A DNA stretch of 64,000 nt, taken from assembly GCA_037447655.1 (NCBI GenBank), contig JBBHKE010003209.1, positions 1-64,000 on the forward strand, written 5' to 3'. The translations under genes and the position numbers were made by a program. Below, piece after piece: positions 46,250-57,950 of this stretch. How positions within the stretch are numbered: the stretch's first letter is position 1; each line of letters begins with the position of its first letter. Source of the DNA: Zygnema cylindricum (taxonomy: Eukaryota > Streptophyta > Zygnematophyceae > Zygnematales > Zygnemataceae). A model generated the notes under the pieces. That model did not search any database. It saw nothing but the letters and a program-made list of their open reading frames with translations, and was not told the DNA's origin.

Positions 46250-46412
46250 TAGCTTTCAACCCTTAAAATTCAAGTCCCTAAATTTTAGCATTTTTGGCTA
46301 CAATTTGCAGCTCCGCTAAATGCGTCACTTCTTGAGATTTCTTTGTTACTTTTTCTATCCAATCAAAAAGCAATGTATTTTGTCAGTCTAATCGGAAGCG
46401 AGTCGTTTTAAC

Positions 46413-46718
46413 CATAGTTCAAAAGAAGGTGAAAGTAGGCTAATACAATATGTCTATTGTATGCAAAACATACAATATGACCTTAAGACCCATATTGTAT
46501 TCGAACCTATTCGGACCAATTAAAACTTTCGGACCAAAAATTGGACCAATTAAAACATTCGGACTAAAAAAAATTATTTACACCGCCATCTTCGGACGAT
46601 CGGACGGTCGCTGATCAAAGTAGCGATCTAGTAAGATCACACGAAAAGCCCATAATACAACTTACGATAAAAGCGCCGACCAAAGGCCTACCATAAAAAC
46701 GCTTACTTTTGAACTATG
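46413..46718. mobile_element. hAT-type MITE, 306 bp, 8-bp target duplication GTTTTAAC
   Basis: Inverted copy of 34390-34695 and exactly the same length. GTTTTAAC flanks both sides (46405-46412 and 46719-46726). Confidence 0.92.
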
Positions 46719-46726
46719 GTTTTAAC

Positions 46727-46736
46727 CATGACTATG
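46727..46736. mobile_element. 10-bp hAT MITE remnant (CATGACTATG)
   Basis: Between two GTTTTAAC copies lies CATGACTATG, which looks like the first and last bases of the MITE (CATAG...CTATG) with the rest deleted. Confidence 0.6.
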
Positions 46737-46744
46737 GTTTTAAC

Positions 46745-47368
46745 CATAGTTCAAAAGTAGGCGTATTTATGGTAGGCCTTTAGTAGGTTCACAAAACTCG
46801 CGTAGAGTTGGCATATTGTATTTGTGTGCGTTGTGCACAATATTGTACGAACATACGAATCTGACGTATGATCATAGTACAACGCACACCGCTGGACGAA
46901 ATTTTTTAGCGAACTGACATGGCGTAGGAAGACATTCCGCGTGAAAGAAAACCCGGAATTATTATTTTTATCGTCCCATACTGCTTGGTTGGTTAATTTG
47001 AGGCTTTATTTAGTGTGGCCTTCAAAATTGCAGACGCTAATATGACAGATAATCCTATCTTTAGTTGTGTTATGGGCTTTTCATGTGATCTTCTTAGATC
47101 GCTACTTTGATCAGCGACCTTCCGATCGTCCAAATCTGACGGTTGAAATAAAAAATACCTCAAAACTCACAGATTTTGTTTTTTTGTCCGAATGTTTTTC
47201 AAAATTTAGACATGACGTTTAATTCTCTATCGATCGATGTGCAACTCAACCCTGTTGCTATTTTTTTTCATTTTGCGACCCATACAATATGGGAATAAGG
47301 TCATATTGTATGTTTTACATACAATAGGCATATTGTATGGGCCTACTTTCAAATACTTTTGAACTATG
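46745..47368. mobile_element. hAT-type MITE, longer 624-bp relative
   Basis: Same ends (CATAGTTCAAAAGTAGGCG, TACTTTTGAACTATG). GTTTTAAC lies on the left and GTTTTAAG on the right. It has two extra internal blocks (about 46795-47050 and 47150-47275) absent from the 306-bp copies, so it may be closer to the parental element. No transposase frame is visible. Confidence 0.88.
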
Positions 47369-47379
47369 GTTTTAAGTTT

Positions 47380-48076
47380 TAACCTTCCTCCGTCGAAGTC
47401 CTAAGCCCTCTTCGAGCCCCATGAATTCACTTATTTTGTCCACACTGAGGCCGGTCACTCACAAAAACTGTTTCATACCTTGTGAAATTTCAGTTTCTTT
47501 TCGATCTGGCACAATTTCGAAAGCTAAACCAGGTTAAAGGTCATGAATCATCATGTATACTTGGCCTTGGAGAATATCCTCCAAAGTTTTCCTATCCAGT
47601 GTTGTCCTCTCAATTTCTAGTGTTGTGTATCGGTAAGGATTTACCGATAACCGATATGGACCTTTTTTCGAGTTCCCGATAATCGATATATTGGTACGAT
47701 ATATCGACATCGGTCTTATCGCCGATAAGTAGCCGATAATATCGGGTACTTATCGGCGATAATGTCGATAACGATAACTATTGGCGATATCTGTACGGAC
47801 CGTACAGATAAATGTACGGCCTGTACGCGCAACTATACGTCGTATTCCCTAGAATGCCTAGAATCCCCCATGACGGCAGACAAAGGACCGCGGGATACGA
47901 TGCTCCGGCTTGTGATTCCGTTGGATTCTGAGTCCACTTTGTCTGATGTCACATGCGTTGGTAATGCTGTCAATCGTGGACCTTATAAATATTTCCCGCT
48001 TGGAGAGATTGTAATCGGCTGATAGGTGGCTACTGTACGGTACAGTACAGTCCTCCATGAGGACAAAAGGCAGCTA
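47380..48076. other. unassigned, contains a CGATA-rich patch
   Basis: No gene recognised. 47627-47800 is unusually dense in CGATA/TATCG words, described under findings. Confidence 0.4.
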
Positions 48077-48597
48077 CACCGCGAATCGTTATTAGTGTCA
48101 AAGTTTAAATAGTGTTGAAGAAAATTAAACGTAATTGATGCTAATTAAGAATTTGAAATTTTTCAAAAAAAATGTGTATTCTAATTTCCGCGTTAATGCT
48201 AATTTGGGAACAGCAAAAATGTAATATTCGCCGTACGATTATATACACGTACAAAATATAAGAAATCGTACGCTGTCGCGAATTTAAAATATCCGTACAT
48301 ACCATACTAGTTTACGTGTCAGACTAATCCCCTTTTTTTAGCGCATGTTCTTATGCGTGCGCGTCTGATTTAATTCATTATTTATAAATTTTAACTTGAA
48401 AAGGTACATTTATGTACGGTCTGACATCGAACGTACCACACTATTTAGATTTTATTGTCCTTTCGGGCTTTACGCTATTTTGTTCGGCACCATAATTAAC
48501 GTCAAGGATAAATTAAAATCATGTATCCTATTTGAAAAAAAAATCAAAAATTTAAGAACCCAAATTAGAGTTATTGACACTAATAACGATTCGCGTG
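48077..48597. mobile_element. MITE family T2 copy (CACCGCGAATCG subtype)
   Basis: A 521-bp element, ends CACCGCGAATCGTTATTAGT and AACGATTCGCGTG, TA on both sides. Closest to 24970-25508 and 28063-28596. Confidence 0.85.
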
Positions 48598-48602
48598 TAT
48601 TA

Positions 48603-49195
48603 CACCGTGAATCGCTATTAGCGTATAAGATTAAACAGCGTACAATAATAATTAGCGTTATTAACGCTAATTGGGAATTTGAAAAAATAAAAAAAAAACA
48701 TATATTCTATTTTTTTACTAATGCAAATTTGGGTTTATAAAAAAAAAAAAAAAAACATATATTCTATTTTTTTAATAATGCTAATTTAGGTTTATAAAAA
48801 AAAAAAAAAAAGTCCTAAACATGCTTCCACTAATATAGGTATCCGTACAAATTTATTGAGATCGTACGCCGTCGCGTAATTTTACCGTCCGTACTTATTA
48901 GACTATTTTATGACAACAAAATTATTCACTTTTTTCCAGTGCACATTCACATGCGCTCGCGCCTACGTTAAATTATTTATGTTTTGTTTCACTTAGAAAG
49001 GTGAAATTTTGTATGGTCTCGTACTGACCGTACACCACACTGTTCAAATCACATTGTACTTTCGTTATTAACCCTGATTGGAATATAACCCTAAAAGGCG
49101 TAAAGAAAAAAAATATATTAATGCTATTAAAGAATTTGGGTCAAAATTTGGTGGAACCGGAATAGCTTTCAATACGCTAATAGCGATTCGTGGTG
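48603..49195. mobile_element. MITE family T2 copy with internal poly-A duplication
   Basis: A 593-bp element immediately after the previous one, ends CACCGTGAATCGCTATTAGC and TAGCGATTCGTGGTG, TA flanks. A ~60-bp segment with a long A run and CATATATTCTATTTTTTT is repeated at 48690-48810. Confidence 0.83.
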
Positions 49196-49299
49196 TACTG
49201 TACTGTATAGCTCGATGAAGAGATCAATTCACGGATGTTCAAAAAAGATATATAGAACGGTGAATGTTTACTGGGAGATTTTCCATAAAATCCTTGTTC

Positions 49300-49832
49300 G
49301 TTAAGAAAAATAATAGAAATCGTTATTAACGTTAAAAACTGATTAGTGTAAAATAAAAATTAGTGTTGTAAACTCTATTTTAGGTTCACGACCCTTCGCC
49401 AATTTTTTTTTACTCTAATTTATTCACTAATGCTAATTTGGGTTCACTTTTTATACAAAGAAGCCAATCTAACATGTGTTCATGTTGAAAAGGTAAGAAC
49501 AAGTTCGCGTGATTTTTCCCCCTCTTTATCACTAAGAATCAACTTTGAGTGCGCTTGTTGTGTCGACGCACTCACTTTCACGTGTCAACGTCTTTATTTG
49601 GCCCTTTTTTTTGTACGATTGTACCAATAACAAGCAGCTTTAGTACAAAATGACAACATTTTGTACACTACAATATTTACAAACTGTGCAAATAATAGCT
49701 ATTAATGCTCCTTTGAAGATACCTATATTAACGTAATAAAAAAATTAGAGTTATTAATTATATTGTAGGTTCGAGGGTCAAAAATTGGGGGCGCCAAATT
49801 AGCGTTATTGATTATAATAGCGATTCACGGTG
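49300..49832. mobile_element. MITE family T2 copy, left end decayed
   Basis: Inverted T2 landmarks: GGCGAAGGGTC-type block (complement near 49385), GGTTCGAGGGTCAAAAATTG near 49768, right end GCGATTCACGGTG then TA. The left end is only recognisable as AATCGTTATTAACG. Confidence 0.72.
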
Positions 49833-49887
49833 TAGTGGACGAAATGCAATATATCCAATAAAACACACTGCAAATTGTTTTTACTGT

Positions 49888-50621
49888 TAAGGTGGAGCCC
49901 CATCGAGAGAAAAGAGGTTATTTATTAAAAAATGGACCTTTTCGTACCAAGCCGTGCTACTTTTTTCTTTTTTTATATATAAAATATGTTTATTGAAGAT
50001 TCGGCAAGAAACTCAAACTTTTTTCGTGACAAGGTCGACCGTCCGTTTTTAGTCATCGAAGGAAAGAATCATTCTATCCAATGTCTAGCTAGTGTCCTCA
50101 ACACTTCTTAAGGAGGAAACTAGCAACATATTAGACGTATATGATTGGTACACTAGGAAATAAAAGATATGATCCACGGCGGACAAGCCATGACAATCTT
50201 ACAATTGGCAAAGGCCTTCTGCCTTCTAACAAGGGGGATTCAAATCAACTAAAACCGAAGAAAAATTCTTTGCCAAAGCTTTTGCCATCCATTGACCTTC
50301 GTGGAAAGGAATTTACAAGTATAACATAATAACGCAATTGGAAAAGTAATGAAGTACGCACGTAAATATATAAAAATTTAATCATCTTTACTATCCATAT
50401 AAATACGACGTTCAAACTTTGTGCTTTTAAAGTATTTGATTCTTCTCGACGTTTGAGTAAGAACTTCCATCGTACTAGTCTCAATAAAGCAAGTAGGCGA
50501 AAGTTACCTTGTTGGCACTACATGATGGATCTGTCTGTACAATTACTAACAACGTTGATGGCCGAGAGCTTTCAGTAACATGATACTAGCGCCCTTAAAT
50601 TACGACCTTAAACCTAAAAGA
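49888..50621. other. MITE fragments before copia B
   Basis: 49893-50330 is a partial GGTGGAGCCCCATCG-ended element related, inverted in part, to 42871-43697. 50585-50621 (CTAGCGCCCTTAAATTACG, CCTTAAACCTAAAAGA) looks like the left part of an old T2 MITE into which copia B inserted. Confidence 0.5.
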
Positions 50622-51643
50622 TGTAGTAATATATAAATCTTTATTTCAGTAAATAGGGGTAAAAAAAACTTAGAATATTTTATAAGTAGTCTACCGTAAT
50701 AGTTAACTTAATTAGCGTTACACTAGCAAAAGGTACAGCAGAGTGTATTGTACTTTTACAAGGACACGTGTCGGCAAAAAAACGTATGCAGGTTTTTCGA
50801 AGTGGCGCCGACAGCCAGCCACACGCGTCAAGCAGTTGACGATTTGATTCACAAGATCGGACGAACGGGATATGAACCGGGTATTCTGGAAATATATGAT
50901 ACAGTTGGACGGTACCATTGTCGATTGAATTTGTTCCAACGGACGCGATTCACCTGGGACCACAAGCGTGAATCACGAGGGACCACAAACGTGATTCGCG
51001 TGGGACCACAAGTGACGAAGCACTCAGGTGCTTCGTGCTACACGACCACATTCGGCTGGACTTTAACGACTACCGCTGACTAAGCATTTGGAACGTTTTG
51101 TGTACGATTGGAACGTTTTGTGTACGGTTCAATATCCGGAAACATTTGAATAACATTGTTTTGTAGTTTAGTGCAATAAAAATTAGTGTTCCATTAATCA
51201 GGTTTTTTAGAAAATAATAATTAGGGTTTTGAGGTACAATGACGTACAGGTAGGATGCTTTGTCGTTAGCCAAGATAATAACCGTAGTAACGGTTACCCA
51301 AGTTAGTGTAGATTTATAGATACACAATTGTAGTATATAACTTAGGACTTAGCCATTTTTGTGGCATCCAGTTTTGGGAATATGATTTTCTAAGGGCAGT
51401 TTTTGGGAAACCTCCAGAGATCACATCTTATGGTTGTCATTTAGGCTAAAACTTTAAGAATTGTTAGTTTACTGTATTGTGTATCAGTGTGGCGAATTCG
51501 TGGCATATTGAAATTCTAAGTCATATTTGGTGTAAGCTGAAAGTTGGTTGTTGAGTAGGTGCTTGATAGCTTTTGCTGTTTTCCATATCTACTTCCACTA
51601 CTACTGCTGGTTCCCCTCCTCCAACGGTGGTTGTAGAACAACA
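50622..51643 (+). mobile_element. copia family B 5' LTR
   Basis: TGTAGTAATATATAAATC to GTAGAACAACA, about 1.02 kb, matching 56950-57950. U3/R contains three GGGACCACAA-type repeats (50955-51010) and a hairpin GAAGCACTCAGGTGCTTC near 51017. The gag start region lies in its last ~60 bp, with the start ATG mutated to ATA here but intact in the 3' LTR. GGTTACGGGCC follows the terminal CA. Confidence 0.85.
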
Positions 51644-52415
51644 GGTTACGGGCCTTTCATCAATAATTCCTATCTTCAATGGCCAAAAGTATGTGTATCG
51701 GGCGGCGATGGTTGAATCTTTGTTTGAAACTGCTGACTTATTGGGGGTCTTGGATGGCTCCCTTGATGAAACAGATCCGAGTTGGGCGAAAAATAATTCA
51801 ATGGCAAGGAACAATCTAATTCTTTGTATTTCAAAAAATCTGGTCATGTCTCGCTTGAAAATGAAGAAGGCGAAGGAGATTTGGACATCACTGAAATCTG
51901 CTTTTGAGATTGCGAATGTCCAAGAAGAGCTCTTGGTGGTTGGAAAAATTTGGAGGTACAAATACTCGGGTGGAACTATGGTCGAGTATTGTGACAACAT
52001 TCGTGCACTTATTGATGCACGCTCTTCTGCTGGGGGGTCATTTCCTGAGTTTCAACAGGCAGCCTTGCTTATTAGAGGACTTCCTAGTAGCATGAAAGGT
52101 GTTTCTGCTCAGTTAAAGAGTCATGATAAAGCTAGTTGGTCGTTTCAATTAACATATAATATTATATTGGAAGAAGAGTCTAATACTAAACTCCTTGAAG
52201 GAGAAGGAAAGGTGGAAGCTTTTGCAACAGACTTTGACAAACGAGCTCAGTTCAATCAGAATAGAAATCAGCTTAACCAAAATCACAATCAGCTTAATCA
52301 GTTTAATCACAGGCCAAATAGACAATCTTCTATAGCTTGTTTCTATTGTTATGAGAAGGGTCATGGATATAGGTACTTTTCTAAGCTGAAAAAGACTAAT
52401 GAGACAGGTTTATAA
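51573..52415 (+). pseudogene. gag: copia family B Gag
   Basis: Open for about 280 codons: SSIIPIFNGQKYVYRAAMVE, VQEELLVVGKIW, LLIRGLPSSMK and a Asn/Gln-rich linker. The start codon is lost (ATA). The last Cys of the zinc knuckle is replaced (CFYCYEKGHGYRYF), so RNA binding is probably impaired. The stop after NETGL corresponds to a Tyr codon in family A. Confidence 0.82.
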
Positions 52416-53029
52416 ATGCCAGGTTGGCTGCAACTTTTCTGGAAATCCTACTCGTGGAAATGCTTTATTTTCAATTTTTGTAACTGATGCACATGAGTCT
52501 CTAAGCTTCAAGGAGCAAGACGAAGCGGAGATATTTTCTATGGCGGCAGCAATGAAGGGTCGAATGGATGCAGGATGGATCATGGATACGGAGGCATCGG
52601 CCCACATGTGTTGGAACAAGTCAACTTTTACAAATATGCAGCAAATGCCTCCAAAGAGTATATGCTATGCTTGTGGGATCAGTGTTCAAACCTTAGAGCA
52701 GGGTGATGTATCTTTAATGGTGATGTGACGGGAAACTTGGTAGAGAGAAATATTCACAATGTTTTGTATGTTCCAAACTTTAAAAAGAATCTTTTTTCTA
52801 CATACTTAGTGGAAAGCAAAGGTTTAGAAGTCATTTTGAAAGGAGGTAGACAGGTTGTTAGTAAGAAAGGAAAAGTACCACTAACAGGAACTAGAGATGC
52901 TAGCAAAATGTACCGAATGGACATGGCTGAATATAAGAAAAATGATGTTCTCTACTCCAGTGTCTAATCTGATAATGAGTTGTGGCATAAGAGATTAGGA
53001 CACATGAATTATAAAAGTCTAAAGAAATA
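52416..53029 (+). pseudogene. copia family B protease and GAG-pre-integrase
   Basis: Protease region at 52440-52720: TRGNALFS and GWIMDTEASAHMC, where the catalytic DTG reads DTE, so it should be inactive. A frame change follows. The GAG-pre-integrase part reads NVLYVPNFKKNLFS and ends LWHKRLGHMNYKSLKK (His pair of the HHCC finger) with stops near 52965 and 53027. Confidence 0.8.
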
Positions 53030-53797
53030 GTGAATTCGGGAAATGTTGATGGATTTTCTCTCTCCTCTCATCCTATAAAATCATGTGATGACTGTTCACT
53101 TGGCAAGATCCACAAATTGCCATTTCCACAGGAAACAGACCATAGATCAGAAAGAGTTCTGCACCTACATTCTGATGTTCTCGGTCTTTCACAAGTGGTG
53201 TCCGCAAGAGGCGTCCACTATATGGTCACATTTACAGATGACTACTCGAGGTACACCAAAGTTTACTTCATGCAACATAAGAGTGAAGTGTTTACTCACT
53301 TCAAACAATACAAAGCGTGGGCGGAAAAGCTTCATGGAGTTCCAATCTTGGCGCTAAGATCGGATAACGGGGGAGAATACACATCGAAGGAATTCGAAGA
53401 ATTTCTCTTTCAGGAAGGTATCAGTCACAATCTTACAGTTCAATATACACCGGAATCGAATGGTGTTTTTGAGAGATTAAATAGGATGGTGACAGAGAGT
53501 GCTCAGTCCATGCTTGCAGATAAAGGGCTAGATTTGAAATTCTGGCCTGAAGCACTTAACTGTGCTGTTTATATTAAAAATAGAATTGCTTCTAGATCTA
53601 TTGGCACTACACGTTATGAGCTTTGGACAGGAGAAAAACCTGATGCTAGTCACTTGAAAATCTTTGGCAGCATGTGTTTTATTTTAGATACTTCACATGA
53701 TAGATGGAAAATGGAGGTTAAAGGCCTACGTGGGATTTTCATAGGGTATGATGATAATGCGAAAGGATAAAGAGTTTTTGTATCGGAGAAACAGAAA
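53030..53797 (+). pseudogene. copia family B integrase
   Basis: Continues the HHCC finger with CDDCSLGKIHKLPF. The catalytic core has Asp in HLHSDVLGLS, Asp in ALRSDNGGEYTS and Glu in YTPESNGVFERLNR, so the DDE triad is present. The C-terminal FIGYDDNAKG motif is followed by a TAA at 53768 where the protein should continue RVFVSEKQK. Confidence 0.85.
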
Positions 53798-55141
53798 GTG
53801 ATTATTTCTAGGAATTTCCAGATAAAAGATGAACAGGATTTGGTTGACCCTTTTCAAGGGCCGGATCATCCGGCCAAGAAAAAGCAAGAATATGTCATAA
53901 TTCACCATACGCAGCGAGTTTACTTTCCACCGGCAAAAGGGACACCTCATCCTTCTGTTCCTCTAGTGCCTTTGCAGGATGCTTCACCCCAAGTTACGAC
54001 TCACGAGGAAGGACCTGCTACACATTCAGTACCAAATCAGGTTACAGTGCAAGCAAAGCAGAAAAATCAGAGGTTGCCGACGATTTCAGCCTCAAAATTT
54101 ATCGGGGGAAAGAGATCTAGCAGACGTCTGCAAGCAAGCTCTCACTTTGCTTTTTCTGCATCTACAGAGGAGCCTCTAACGATCCACGAGGCCTTCTCTT
54201 CACCTGAGAGAAATCAGTGGATCGAGGCGACAAACGATGAAATGAACTCTATTACGGAGGCACAGACATGCGAGCTAGTGGATCTTTCACCGGGCAGAAA
54301 AGCCATTGGCAACAAATGGATATTCAAGGTGAAGCTGAACCCGGACAACACCATCGAAAGGTATAAGGCTAGACTAGTGGCCAAGGGGTATAATCACAAA
54401 GAAGGTATTGACTTTGAGGAAACCTTCTCTCCAATTGTCAGATTTCCCATTGTCAAAACTTTGCTAAGTCTAGCAGCTATAGAGAATATAGAAATACATC
54501 AAATAGATGTTAAAACGACCTTCTTGCATGGAGAGTTAGAAGAAACCATTTATATCAAACAACCTGAAATGTATATTGAAAAAGGAAAGGAAGAATTAGT
54601 GTGTAAATTGATGAAATCATTGTATGGGCTAAAACAAGCCCAGCGTCAGTGGAATTTGAAATTAGATGGGTTTTTGACTGGGCTGGGATTTCAGAGAATT
54701 AGCTTAGATCATTCTGTATATGTCTTTCAAGGAGAGGATGGGATACTATACATTGTTGTATATGTGGATGATATATTATTAATAAGTAAGTCAATGGATG
54801 AAACAAACCGCATTAAAGTGGCTTTAAGTTCTAGGTTTGAGATGAAGAACCTTGGAGAGGCCAAGTATATCTTAGGTATAAAGGTAGAAAGAGACAGTAA
54901 CAAAAGGCTGATTATGTTAACTTAGAAAGAAGCAATAGGTAACATGCTGGAAAGATTAGAAATGAAAGATATGAAATGATTTATAACTCCAATAGAATTC
55001 ACGCAGAAATTGGAAGGAATTGAGTCAGACTCAGGCATAATGGTTTGTGAGAGTCTAGAGACAGGGGAGGAAGAGTTTATGGCTTCAAAGCCATATAAAC
55101 AGGTAGTTCGAAGTCTTATATATTTTATAAACAGTACGAGA
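53798..55141 (+). pseudogene. copia family B reverse transcriptase
   Basis: RT_2-type copia reverse transcriptase. Open from 53798 to 54925: EAFSSPERNQWIEATNDEM, NKWIFKVKLN, YKARLVAKGY, LKSLYGLKQAQ-type segment and the active site YVDDILL. A stop (LIMLT*) and further stops occur up to 55141, where the reading (YKQVVRSLIYFINSTR) is interrupted by a 1175-bp insertion and resumes at 56322. Confidence 0.87.
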
Positions 55142-56316
55142 TGAAATTCTATGGGCTCCATTGCCACACAAAATTCGCAGATCAAAAAGAAGCTAATCTA
55201 GATAGTGTCAACTCCAACTTGATTTAAAACAAAATGATTGACCCCTTGAAAATCACAACCCCATTACAGCTTCACCCCTGTGAAAAAAGACTTTCTGTGT
55301 GCTCAGTTCCACCACTGAATGCAAAGTTAGAATATGAGATTTGGACACATTCACCCACTTTGACTTTCCCTTAGAAATGCAGCCACTCAGGCAGGCAAAA
55401 ACTGTGACCGACTACACCCCTCTGTAGCGTGGACTCTTTTAAGTCTGCAGCAAAAAGAATCACTGAAAATGGTCAACTGAATTGATAGTTATGGCTGGCC
55501 AAAGTTCACCATTTATACAAGGTGCTCTTTAAGAGAGGCAGCTACCTACCAGAAATATTCCAAGTCCTAAAACCCCCTCTCTAAACCCCCTTGTACTGAG
55601 GTACGAACCAATCACAATACTCTAAAGTACATTAAGGTACAGGTGTCGGTGTACCTTTTGTACGACCATCGTACGACATGGCCAAAAAGTTGACACATGC
55701 CATATGCTGACTCGTTCTTATTATCCCCTGAGATGCCGCAAGCCAATGTGGTCGTGCCACGTGTCAATTGACGTGGCGGTGACCGAAAACCGTCAAAAAA
55801 CCCATTCAGCGATCTCGGCATATATCGCGGCCGTCGGATCAGAATTAGATTTCAATTGTAGCCGTCGAGAATATACGCCCGGTATTTGTTTCGCTATCGA
55901 AACAAATGTGCGTTATCCGTTTTGTCACCTACCGTACTCCGTACTATACAGAACTGTATCTATGCACTACATATCCATTTCCCGTTAAATGAATTAGTCT
56001 ACTTGTAATTATTTATATATTAAACAAACCCCATATATCTTAGCACTAGTCCTAGACTCAACGGACAAAGCTAACGACTACATTGACGACCGGCAAGTAC
56101 CAGGATCAATTCTTGGGTCCGTCAATACTTTTGGTAAACCCATCTATTTTCTGCTACCTGTCTGCTAGAAAGCTTTAGGCAGCCATGGCTCTATCACCCT
56201 ACCCAGCCTTCAGTGACTACAACAAGTGTGGGGGCTTGGAGAAGGGAGTTAGAGGTAGACCGCCTCTACCTTTTTCCTATTATAATACAGACCTAGAAAA
56301 TACTCAAATATCAACA
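55142..56316 (+). mobile_element. solo LTR of another retrotransposon, 5-bp target duplication CGAGA
   Basis: A 1175-bp insertion beginning TGAAATTCTATGGGC and ending AAATATCAACA, with CGAGA at 55137-55141 and 56317-56321. Removing it restores the copia frame (INSTRPDIA). TG...CA ends plus a 5-bp duplication and no coding sequence indicate a solo LTR. Orientation is inferred + from a TATATATTAAAC word near 56015. A diverged relative ends at the gap at 24091. Confidence 0.88.
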
Positions 56317-56949
56317 CGAGACCCGACATTGCAGCAGCTGTGGGAGTCCTGAGTAGAAGTCTGCACAATCCTAAAAAGGCAGATTAGGAAGCAACAAAAA
56401 GGGCGTTGAGATATCTTGCAGGTACTCAAAATCTCAAGCTTGTACTCGTAGGAGGAGAGGTGAAAATACAAACATGGAGCAATGCTAGCATGGAGACATG
56501 CCAAGCCGGAAATCTACGACCGACTTTGTTCTGAATATTGGAGATGGAACTTGCTTTTGGAGTAGCGAATTACAAAAGGTTACAACTCAATCCACATTGG
56601 AGTCAGAATACATGGAAGCAGTTTCCGTCCTCAAAGAGCTCCTATGGGTCAAGTCTATTTTACAAGAACTTGGGTATATGCAAACTGGTCCTCAAGCTAT
56701 CTGGTGTGACAACCAGGCAGCCATTGCAATTGCCTCTAACCCCAGCCATCATTTTAAGAGCAAACACATATATGTTAGACTTCACTTTGTTAGAGAAAAA
56801 ATACTTGCAAAAGTCGTTAAATTGTGTTATTTACCGGATGAGTAAATGGTGGCTGACATGTTAACAAAAGCCCTTCTTGCTCCTAAGTTACAGTTTTGCA
56901 GAGATGCTATTTGACTAAGTGAGTAACTGAGTCTAAAGATTTAGGGGAG
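56317..56949 (+). pseudogene. copia family B RNase H and polypurine tract
   Basis: Resumes TRPDIAAAVGVLSRSLHNPK, RALRYLAGTQ, then a frame change near 56500 and RNase H: SRKSTTDFVLNIGDGTCFW, QSTLESEYMEA, IWCDNQAAIAIASNP, VRLHFVREK. The tail MVADMLTKALLAPK follows a stop at 56843. The polypurine tract TTTAGGGGAG (56940-56949) directly precedes the 3' LTR. Confidence 0.87.
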
Positions 56950-57950
56950 TGTTGTAATTTTTAAATCATTATTTAAGTAAATAGGGGTAAAAATAACTTA
57001 GAATATTTTCTAAGTAGCCTATTGTAATACTTACCTTAATTAGCGTTACAGTAGCAAAAAGTACAGCAGTGTGTATTGTACTTTTACAAGGACACGTGTA
57101 GGAAAAAAAAAACGTATGCAGGGAGTGGCGCCGACATTCAACCACACGCGTCACGCAATTGACGATTTGATTTACATGATCGGACGAACGCGATCTGAAC
57201 CGGGTATTCCGAAAATATATCGTATAGTTGGACGGTACCATCGTCGATTGAATTTGTTCCAACGGACGCGATTCACCTGGGACCACACGCGTGATTCACG
57301 AGGGACCACAAGCGTGATTCACGTGGGACCACAAGTGACGAAGCACTCAGGTGCTTCGTACTACATGACCACATTCGGTTGGACTTTAGCGACTACCGCT
57401 GACTAAGCATTTGGAACGTTTTGTGTACGGTTCAATATCCGGAAATATTTGAATAACATTGTTTTGTAGTTTAGTGTAATAAAAAATAGTGTTCCATTAA
57501 TAAGGTTTTTTAGAAAATAATAATTAGGGTTTTGAGGTACGATGACGTACAGGTAGGATGCTTTGTCTTTAGTCAGGATAATAACTGTAGTAACAGTTAC
57601 CCAAATTAGTGTAGATCATAAGATACACAATTGTAGTATATAACTTAGGACTTAGCCAATTTTGTAGCATCTAGTTTTGGGAATATGATTTTCTAAGGGT
57701 AGTTTTTTGGAAACCTCCATACATCATATCTTATGGTTTACTGGGTCATTTGGGCTTCAATTTTGGGAATTGTCAGTTTACTATTGTGTATCAGTGTGGC
57801 AAATTTGAAGCATATTGGCTTTCTGAGTCATATTTTGTGTCAGTTCTATGTTGGTTGCTGAGTAGGTGCTTGATAGTTTTTGTTGTTTTCCATGTCTACT
57901 TCCACTACTACTGCTTGTTCCCCTCCTCCAACGGTGGTTGTAGAACAACA
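56950..57950 (+). mobile_element. copia family B 3' LTR
   Basis: TGTTGTAATTTTTAAATC to TAGAACAACA, collinear with 50622-51643 with scattered substitutions and small indels. The gag ATG is intact here (57892). Confidence 0.85.
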
